This document shows, piece after piece, positions 11,300-20,500 of a stretch of DNA of 64,000 nucleotides (within the stretch, counting starts at the first letter, position 1; each line of letters opens with the position of its first letter). This DNA is from Bubalus kerabau (taxonomy: Eukaryota > Chordata > Mammalia > Artiodactyla > Bovidae). The stretch covers positions 15,343,501 to 15,407,500 of the forward strand of contig NC_073628.1 in assembly GCF_029407905.1 (NCBI RefSeq), given 5' to 3'. A program made the position numbers and the translations under genes. Below the pieces are notes generated by a model, which worked only from the letters and a program-made list of their open reading frames with translations, searched no databases and had not been told where the DNA came from.

Positions 11300-12170
11300 A
11301 TAGCAAGTGCATCCTATATATTTACTGCATGCTGTTTTTCTTGCACAGTTAAAAGAGTCAAATGACTTTCCCCATTTTATAGGTGATTCACATAACTAGC
11401 TCGTGCTTAATTATATCCTCTTGCTCCAGGCCTTCCATAGAAATCCTTTCATGTAAGACAGCGACCCCATGTGGTCCAGGTTTGGCTTGGTCCTAAATAC
11501 AACATTTTCATTTGATTATGCTGGACTCCTGGGCTTGCTGAATGCTGTAGGTTTGGGGCGAACTTTGTACCCATAGCATGATTGTCACTTGAGGTCTTAA
11601 TATTACAGTATAATCTATAATCAAATATTACATATCAATCAGAGCCCAGTAACAAGCCAGTAATTGTTTTTCAAAGGTAGTGTCATTTCTCTCGGCCTCT
11701 CAGAATTTCCTATTCCAGAAGCCCAAAGGCACTCTCTCACCTTGTGTTTTTGCCACAAGATCCGTTAGCATACAATTCTCTTACAACACACAAAATTCTA
11801 CAGCACTGGGTTGTACTGGCCAGAAGTCTAAAGCATGTTGAAATGGACTTTTAGTGGCCTCAAACGTCTATTATTGTTAATCACACCATTGAAATTCGTA
11901 TCTATTCCTAGTTACTTTGTAAAGCGGACTCAATATCTGACCCAAATGTGGAATACACTGTCGCCAGATACCAAAAAGCCCTATAAATTTCTGAGCCACC
12001 CTTTTTTGTCTGGGGACTTCTAAATTACATTGTCTATTGTCTATCTGTAGGTAAAATCTCTCTATGTCCTTTAACCCATTGTATTCCCCAAGACTTTACA
12101 GTCAGACTCCCTCACAGCTGTTACACCTTTGTGTCCTGATGTGTTTTGCTCATTTTGGGCAAGGATTGAA
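11300..12170 (-). pseudogene. Retroviral RT thumb/connection remnant
   Basis: The minus strand shows VAQKFIGLFGIWRQ (about 11960-12000), typical of the RT thumb, and FEKQLLACYWAL (about 11643-11680), typical of the RT connection / RNase H entry in class III elements. The polymerase palm with YxDD is absent, and no gag, protease or 5' LTR was recognised beyond about 12170. The element is therefore 5' truncated. Confidence 0.72.
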
Positions 12171-13335
12171 GAGGTCATTCTTTCCATTCCCCTGCCTCCA
12201 GAAGTGTGTTTTCCCACACTGAGTTATTCCTATCTTGTAAATTACCCAGGAAAGATTAGGCAGCATGCTAGGATAGAAAGCTCAGCCTTCTGTGTTTCTC
12301 AGAAGCAAGGAGCAGGGACCCCTGGAAAGGATTTGCCAGGACTTGCCCTGGTATGCTGTGATCACTAAGGAACGTCTGTGTCTGTGGGGGCCTCCTCTTC
12401 GAGAGTAAGAAGGCCTGAGAGGTCACATTGACGCGGATCCTCCATAGATGGTGATGGAGTGGGAGGACTGAAGTGAAGGCACCATAACCCAGCCGGAGAA
12501 CCAGGCAGCTGGGGCAGGGGATCAGGCAAAGGACTTCAAGGCCCTGACCTCCAGGAATCTCCCCCAAGGACATCTAGGAGCGCATCCTTAGAGAACAGGA
12601 CCCTCAGGCTAGCTCAGACCTTGGCCATTAGGACTGGGGTGTCATCAAGTGCTGCATTTTGTGCTCTTCAAAGAGGTCTGTGGACCATACCATTCCCTTC
12701 TCCAAGTCACAGCGCCTCTCACTCCGAGGAGGTGATGTTGCAGGACACCATAATCCACTCGCATCCACATTGGAACCCACAGCCACAAGCAGTGGGGGGA
12801 GGGTTGCCACCATCCTGAGGTCCAAGGCAGCTGAGCACTATTCCAACTATTCGTCAGGGCCAAAGACAAAGCTGCAAGCACTTACTGCCCCAGGGTGATC
12901 CCACCTTGCTGCCACCTCCCTTCTGGTAACTTACCGTCTTGCTGAGTTCTGCTCCCCTCCCCAGCCTCTGAGGAGGCAGTAACAGAGTCCTTAGCTGTGT
13001 GAACCAGGGTATTGTTTGCCCTGATCCCCAGTTTGGGGTGAAAAACGTGAATTTTAGCAGGGAGCTTGAGTTTAGTATGATCTTTCTCACCGCTCTCCTT
13101 GGGTTTACAATGAAAAGCTCTGGAACCTTCTCTGGAGACCTCGTTTTTGCACAGTCGGATCCCCAAGTGACACTGTTGCAGGGACCTGTGCAAGGGTCTC
13201 CTGGGGGTGTGTCCTGGGCACTTGACCGGAAAAGAGGGAGCGACTGGGGCCTCCCCAAGATCGTTGACTGAAGGGCACGTCCAGCGTTGGAGGAATTAAC
13301 GTGGCACCACGGAAAACGAGGGGGAAAGAGTTGGC
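12171..13335. other. Unique sequence upstream of ADAMTS8
   Basis: No repeat or gene was recognised. GC content rises toward the promoter. Open frames up to 134 codons on the minus strand have no domain signature. This stretch may hold distal promoter elements. Confidence 0.45.
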
Positions 13336-13555
13336 GTTGACTCTTACAGGAGGGGCGGGGGAGTCAGTCTCGCTGACTCCTGATTGGTTTTACATTTCAT
13401 CCAGAATTTTTTTCTCTCCTCTCTTGCTCTCTCTTTTCAGTTTCTCTCTCTGATCCCAGGGGAGGGGAAACGGGAATAGTGAGAGATCAAAAATAAACCT
13501 CTTATGTCAAAGCCGGGAAGGAAGTATAAATACGAAGAGCTCGGCAGCCCACTCG
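13336..13555 (+). promoter_or_regulatory. ADAMTS8: ADAMTS8 core promoter
   Basis: A TATA box (TATAAAT, 13525-13531) precedes the start codon by about 280 bp, which predicts transcription start near 13555. Upstream are a GC box (GGGGCGGGG, about 13350-13359), an inverted CCAAT box (ATTGG, 13383-13387) and a perfect palindrome GAGTCAG-N5-CTGACTC (13361-13379) whose arms each contain an AP-1-like half or near-site. A further TTGACTC lies near 13337. The motif calls are direct. Factor binding is inference. Confidence 0.65.
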
Positions 13556-14240
13556 GTGCTTCCCGGGGTGTGGAGGAGGCGGGCGTGAAGGGCGCGCACG
13601 CGGCCAGGGCGCCAGCTGCTGCAGCTTCACTGGCCCGGCGGGCGCGAGCCGGAGAGGCTGCCTGGGGACCGCCGCCGCTAGACGCCCACCGGACACACGC
13701 CCGACCAGCCGCCAGCGCCTACCCGCGAGGACAGCGGCCGGGCCACCCGCACCTGCCCGCGCCGGGCCCCCTTCCTGCGCCTCCCGCGCCGCCGCCGCAG
13801 CCCCCATGCCCCGCGCCGCCCCCCGGTGGCCGCCGCTTCTGCTGCTGCTGCTGCTGCTGCTGCCGCCGCTCGCCCGCGGCGCCCCGGCCCGGCCCGGAGG
13901 CAGGAGGCCGGCCTCCGCGCTCGTGGTGCCCAAGCGGTTGCAGAGCATCGCCGGGGAGGTCGCGCTCCACCTGTCCGCCTTCGGCCGCGACTTGGAGCTG
14001 CGCCTGGAGCCCGACGACAGCTTCCTGGCGCCCGAATTCAAGATCGCGCGCCTCGGGGGCTCCGGCGGGGCTGCCAGGCACGAGAGGGAGCTGCGCGGCT
14101 GCATCTTCTCGGGCACGGTGAACCGGGACCCCGAGTCGCTGGCGGCCGTCAGCCTCTGCCGCGGGCTGAGCGGCACTTTCCTGCTGGAAGGCCAGGAGTT
14201 CACGATCAAGCCCCAAGGCGCTGGGCGCTCCCTGCATCAG
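13540..14240. other. CpG island over promoter and exon 1
   Basis: CG dinucleotides are dense from about 13550 through the first two thirds of exon 1, unlike the CpG-poor flanks. This is expected for an ADAMTS-family promoter. The boundaries are by eye. Confidence 0.8.
13555..13805 (+). other. ADAMTS8: Predicted ADAMTS8 5' UTR
   Basis: A GC-rich leader of about 250 nt runs between the predicted start site and the start codon. I find no upstream ATG between 13555 and 13805, so initiation should be at 13806. The context is CCCCC-ATG-C, with C rather than a purine at -3 and no G at +4, so it is not an optimal Kozak site. Confidence 0.55.
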
Positions 14241-14558
14241 CCACACCTCCTGCAGCGCTGGGGGCACGTGCACCCTGCCACTGCAGCCCAGCCCCTGTCC
14301 AGAGCGTCTGAGAGGGAGGCGCAGAAGGGAGAGGGTGAGAGGCAGGAGAGAAGAGCCGACACAGCGGAGGAGGAGGAAAAGGAGAAACAGGAGGAGGACG
14401 AGGAGGGCCAAGAAGAGGAGGCAGAAAGTTCCAGCGAGACACCACCAACCCTGGGGGCCAAGAACAGGACCAAACGGTTTGTGTCGGAGGACCGCTTTGT
14501 GGAAATGCTGCTGGTGGCCGATGCATCCATGGTTGCTTTCTACGGAGAGGACCTAGAG
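13806..14558 (+). CDS. ADAMTS8: ADAMTS8 exon 1: signal peptide, prodomain, protease start
   Basis: Encodes residues 1-251 in phase 0, ending GAG before GTAAGA. The signal peptide has nine consecutive leucines (11-19), eight of them encoded by a pure CTG run. The prodomain contains the RGCIFSGTVN cysteine block and FTIKPQG. It has an acidic stretch at residues 188-207 (14 of 20 Asp/Glu), then NRTKR with a possible N-glycan at N220 and the furin site ending at R224. The mature enzyme should start FVSEDRF. Reading through the donor stays open for 40 more codons to a stop at about 14679. That is a retained-intron frame, not the expected product. Confidence 0.96.
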
Positions 14559-17500
14559 GTAAGACCTGCTGTGCGGGGACACCCTGATCACCTCCCAGAG
14601 TCTCCAAATTGTCCCCTTTCCTGTCCCTCTGAGAAAAATCCTTCCGGCTCCTCACCCCAAACAAGGTCCTCTCCTTTCTGAGAAAGGGAAGTAACTCTTT
14701 TCATGACCTCTGACACCCAGGAGACCACCTGCTCCTGCCACTACCTCCCTTCTAATTGGAGGGGAGGCTCTGGGCTCCCTCCTCCATGTCCACCCCCATC
14801 CCACACATGCTGAGCTGAAAGTGGGTTTTAAAGCACCCCCACCCCAGACACCTGCCTCGCCCAACAGAGACGATAAGTGAGCATTTGGGAAAAGCATCTA
14901 CCCCAAGCCCCATTTCTCAGCCCCCTACTGTCTCCAGACCTGAGGGGCTCCCAAGGAAAGGCCGATGGGATGCAAAGGTGTCCTTTGCCTGCAGAACTGA
15001 GGCTGCCTTAAGTAAAAGACATTGTTTGCAGGGAGTTGAAGCTGGAAAGGGGCTGCCCAACTTCTGTGCGCCCAGCTGGTTCTGATCAGGGGCATGGATA
15101 CCTTGCCAACCTGGCGCTCAGCCCTGGCAGAACTTGGCAGCACCGGCGTCAGCACGAGAAGGGAGGGGAACAGAATTTCTGCCTGGGGACTCAGCCCAGG
15201 AACCTGAAGCTTCAGGGGAGAGAGAAGGAGAAGACGATGGGGATCTGACCTCCTGTGGTGAGTGTCCCTGGTGGAGCCACAACTATTCTTGGCCCACCTG
15301 AGCTGCCCTCCGCCTAGACACAGCTCTCTATTGAGCTGGGGCAGGGAACTGAGTCCAGGGGACAGTTCCTGCAGCCAGGCCGATTCCAACTAGATTTACT
15401 GATGCTGTGGACTCCGCAGGAGGTGTGTGTGTCCCCCTACACCCCAGCACCTCCTCCAAGGACCAGATGAAGCAGAAGGCTCCAGGTGAGGCCGCGCTTT
15501 CTCTTATCCTGGGGAGCACAGAACCAGAGATGTGCCCCATGGAGGACTGACCTACCCAGAGGGCACCGATTCCTGAAATGGGCACCCTGGCCACAGCTGC
15601 AGCTCAACTGCTGCCATTTTGGTGATGGCAGTCTTGGCTGTCATCCTATTCTAGCCTCAGCCTGTGCCCAGCTGATGCCTGCCTTGGGGGCTCTGGCACC
15701 ACCTGTGCACAACAGTCTACACGAGGCACGGCGGGCCCTTCTATTACTTGCCCCAGCTTTCTCAATCTGCCAGTCACTGGGAAATGCATTCTAGGTGCAA
15801 AGATGGGAAGAACTGGAGGTGAAAGGTCCATGTGGCTGCCCCCCTGGATGCTGCCAGGGTGGTTCAAACCCATCAGGCCCCGTGTTGGCAGTCTGTATTC
15901 ACTCCTCCCAGAGCTTGGGATAGCAGCTTTGACCCCGCAGTCCAGTTCTGCCCAAGGACTGTGGGTCTGCACTGACCAAGTAGCTGCTCCCTGGCCTTCC
16001 AGGAGAGCAGGGGAAGGTGCCAGCCACCTCCTCTAACTCCTGCCCCAGCATGTCCTCCAGAAGGTGGCAGGTGGGGCTTCTCCCATCTCAGGTTGAGGAC
16101 AGCCACACCTGGCTACCAGGGGACCCCTGGCAAAGTCCATCCATCTCAAACCCAGGGTGCGGTGCTGAGCCCTCCCACACACGATTCCTTTCTGACAGCT
16201 GCCTGACAACCGGGAGTCGGAAAGCCCACAAGAACAGGGAGAAGCAGTGGGAAAAGTCATTGCTTTTCGGTCTTCAGAGTCAAAATGTCCTCCCTAATGT
16301 TTCCCTACCCTCTCAGCTCAGCTCAACGCCCAAACACTTAAGATGCTGTGTATTTGCCTCCAGCATGTACTTGGCAGCTCCAGCTGTCAGAGCCACCTGA
16401 GAGCAGACATGCGGGCTGCCAGGCACCAGGGTTCCCAGGCCACTGAGGCAAGGGCAGGACTGGGTTCTGCCCCCAGGTCTGCTGCACCAGACAGCTGGCT
16501 TCCTCTTTGCACCCAGGGGCACTTGTACCTTCATAGGACTCTTGGCTGGATGACCCAGCATGCGTGTGTCCCACATGGTCCCCTCCACACACACAGGTTT
16601 CTGGACATTCAGACAGGATCGCTGCAGCAGCCCACCACCCCCCTGGGTCAGGAGAACACCCCAGAAGAGCTGTCAGGCACCTTGAAAGCTTAGGTCCTTC
16701 CCTGGGTGGGTAGGGTTCCCTCTGCCTTTGAGGCCAGCCTGACCCCTCTCCCTTGGTCTCATCCCGTCACTGCCTGCATTCTGCTGTCACTGCCCCAGGT
16801 GGGGCCGAGGCTGAGGCACAGCTGTTTCTATGACTGACCCCTGGCCCCTCTGCTCTGACTGTTTACCCGCTGTGGAGATGCCACAGGACAGACCTGAATT
16901 TCTCAGCTCAATCCTCTTGACTGGCCCATGAGCTCAGCCAAGGTACAAGTGAATGTCAAGGCCAGGTTCCCTGGCCTGCCCAGACACACCTCCTCAAATA
17001 TAACCTAGTTCTCTGCAAGTAACTCTTCAAGGAGTCCCCTGGAGACCTCATTCACACAGATGGAAGTGCTTTAGGGTGTCCCAGCCACCAGGGTGTGTAA
17101 TGAGGATAAACAGATGCTTCCCCCTCCCCCATGAAGAGACGCACCTGGACTTGGCAATGGAATCTAGTCTAAGCATCGCTGAGGCTGCTTCCTAGTGAGC
17201 CTTCTGGAAAGTTCAGCACCTCGTGGCGAAGTCACACGCTGAGAACATTCAATCTGCAGAGTGGTTTACAGGGACCACGCAGTGCGAACACCTGTGAGGG
17301 GGCAGAGGAAGAGAATGAAGGCTACAGACGATCTGTGACTTCCCCCAGGTCTCCTCACCCAATAGCTGTGCTGGTGTGCTGGGCCGTGCCGCCTGCTCAG
17401 CACCAGGGGGGTCTGTGACTCTGGCTCTGCCTCCCCTGACATCCTCCATGCTGTGGGAATGAGTCACTGAGCCCAGCCGCCCAAACAGGTCCAGCCACAA

Positions 17501-20500
17501 TGGGAGGCCCAGTCCTGAGAAGAAACTGCCTTCAAGGCCAGAGAAAGAATTAACCGTGCACAAGTCTGGCTTCACTGTGAAGTGACGAGGAAGTTTTCCA
17601 GACTCTGTACACTTGAGTAGCTCAGACAAAGGGGGCTTTCTGAAAGGGGGGACCACCTCAGAAGAGACCTTTAACTCTGTCTGCACCCAGCTGCTGCTGA
17701 CTGTTCGCAGATGAAACTGCACCAGGAAAGGGCGAGAGTAGGGAGCAGTGCCCCACGCTCAGTCTGGAAAATTGTCTAGCCAGACCATCAGCTGCTGAGC
17801 TTCTCAAGTCGCTGCTGAGCAGGGAGGTCCCCAGAGAAGACCAGAGGTGTCCCAGAGTCAAGCTACTAGCCAGTGGCTTCAGGGAGGGCTAAGTCACTTT
17901 GCCCCCGTTCCACTGCCCTTCGGGAAAACGTCTCCCACCAGCCCTATCACCAGAGTGGCCAAGTATCCTGGCTTGCCCAGCACAACCCCTGGCTAGGATT
18001 ATCTTGGCGTAATTATTAACACTTCATCTTTACTCTCAGAAGTGTCCTGTTGTGGATAATAACAGAACAGACACATGTCTGAGTCTCCGCGGGCACGTTA
18101 TATTGCCATGAAGTATGAACCCCCACTGGAAAAGACCAAGTGTTCGGTCTGTTGCCATCAGAATGATCGACCGTATAAAGCACTTCCCAGTTTAAAAAGG
18201 CCGTAGTCTTCAACGGTCCTTGAGTCTCCATGTACCCATCCTCCTGTCCCACTGGGAAGGCAGGTAGGACAGAGACAATGTCAAGGGCGCGCGGTCTTGC
18301 TCGCATACTTTGATCTCACTGTGTTGCAGTTGTCCTTGCAACAGCAAAGGTGGGTGGCAGTCAGTGCCATGAAGAAGAGCATAGACTTTGACAGAAAATA
18401 GAAATGCATGACTTGAGTAAGTTACCCCTTTTTCTGAACCTCAATTTCTTCACCAGCCTGACAGGCACTGTTATACCAAGGATCTGGCCGTGTCTGGAGG
18501 AGATAGTAAAATACAAAAGGCATCTGACCCAGGGCCTGACACATAGCAGATGCTCAGCAAAGCACAGCTAATACCAGAGTTGCCTTAGATGGCACTTTTG
18601 GGCCTGGAAGTCAGACCTGCCCTTCTGGACCAGGAGATAGGCCCAGAAGTGGGGTTCACGATCTCACAGCTGCCCGCCTGCCCAGGCCTGGCTCCCTGCC
18701 CCCAGGGTCAGTTAGATGCACAGGCATCCGAGCCACCAGTCCTCAGAGGAACTTCTCATCCTCAAAAGCTCAGTGATTGAGAGAAAGGGTAGGTGGGCCA
18801 GGCCAGGACTGCGGACTTTAACAGACACTTTGGACCATACAGGCCTGGCAGCCCTCTTTTGATGGGAATTATCTTAGAAGAGAGCATCCAAGGGAAACTT
18901 CAATGTCCTCCCATAAAACCCACTGCCTAAAAGGAAAACTCTCAAGCCGGCTCAGCCTGCCATTTGCATGATGTTTGGAGAGGAAGCTATGAGCTCCCTG
19001 AACCCCAGGGAGAAGAATTCATGAGCCTCGGTGTCAGGTTGCACATCCCATGCACTCATGTACCTTCGGTTCACACTGGGGATCAACCCATTGACAGTCT
19101 CTGCTAGTCTGACAGAGCAGCTTGGGAAATAGAGCCTTGTTAAACCTTAGATCACTGGTTCCTTATTCCAAACCTTTAGGGACTGGTTGTGGGGCAGCTG
19201 GCGTTTCTCGCCTACATGTCTTCTTCATCAAACATCATCTCCCTAGTTTTGAGATTGTGATGTTGGAACTTGAAGGGAGTTCTCTTGTGAGGAGGGTTGC
19301 AGGTTGTTGCAGGTTGTTCCAGGAGTTGGCCACTGGTCCTCATCAGGGGTGGCGGGGGGCACCCTGGAAGCAGCGGATAACTGGAGGGAAGAGCCTGACA
19401 GGCTGCCACTCCTCAGCCCTCACCCCCAGCTGCCTAATGAGGTGGTTACTTGTTTCCCTCAGGAATCTGACTCCAGGAGTGGGTGCCAAGTTTCAGCTTT
19501 GTTGATAAGATGTTTACATCAGCCTAAACATAGCTGGAATGTCTGACACACTAAGTGACCTGCCGACCCCTGTTTATAGGCTTACCAAATATCTGGCCCG
19601 TTGCCGGCAAGATGAACAGACAGATCCCATTCACAAGTAATGGGATTCATCTGGAACTCCCATACGTGACCTCAGCCCCGGAATGTCCCTCTGTAGCCTT
19701 TCACCTTCGGTTCCTTCCTTCCGGTCCCACCTTCCAGATCACAGGAGGGCAGAAAAAGAGGCTACAGGGGAGTGGAGCCCTGAGGGGCAGGGAGCAGGAC
19801 TGGCCACACTCCTGGCGGAGGACCTCGGTTTCCTGTTCTGTAGAATCATCCTAGACGATGCTCTTCTGGAGGTCCCAGAGGCAGGAGAGTGACCTGATCT
19901 AGCCTCCTCGGAGGCCTTGGGAGCTGTTGGCAGCCCAGGGTTGGGCAGAGGCCAAGCACCGATGTCCACTCTTCCTCTGACCTTGATGGGACCAGAAGCA
20001 GTGTGAGCCTGAGAGCCTGGGTCTCACCAGCCCATCTGGTTCTCTCCTGACCCAAGCTGAGGAGGATTAAACCCCCTGGGCTGTCCAGGCAGAAGCCAGG
20101 AAGCCAGGTCCTGGGAAGCTTAATGAGAAGAGTATAGACCTCAGAGGCAGACATGCCTATGCTACATCCCAGCTTTAAGAGCTGGGCGGCTGTAGACAAG
20201 GTATTTGACTTGTGAGAACCTCCACTTTCTTGTTGGAGAAATGAGGATGACTGCCCAGATCATTGTGAGCATTTCCTGAGGTGACGCGTATCCAGTCTGC
20301 GACTGGTGCAGAGGAGCTCCTGTTAGGAGTGACCATTACAGCAAAGTTTCCTTCCTGAAGAGTAGGGGTTACCGCAGCAGACTGAGGACAATTCTCCATG
20401 GACTCCATAACCTTGAGTGCTCAGACAAGTGCTTCTGGGCTGAGAGCATGAGGGGAGGGGTGGCTGGCAGGGAGACGGTGGGTGTCCAGGTTAAGGTAGA

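Noticed and set aside
13502..14411. Long antisense open frames (230-235 codons) across ADAMTS8 exon 1
   Set aside because: They mirror the GC-rich coding exon, have low-complexity Ala/Arg/Gly composition and no domain. Stop codons are simply rare in GC-rich sequence.
13806..14681. A 291-codon single-exon gene
   Set aside because: The last 40 codons are intron sequence beyond a good donor (GAG|GTAAGA), and the downstream exon continues the ADAMTS domain in frame.
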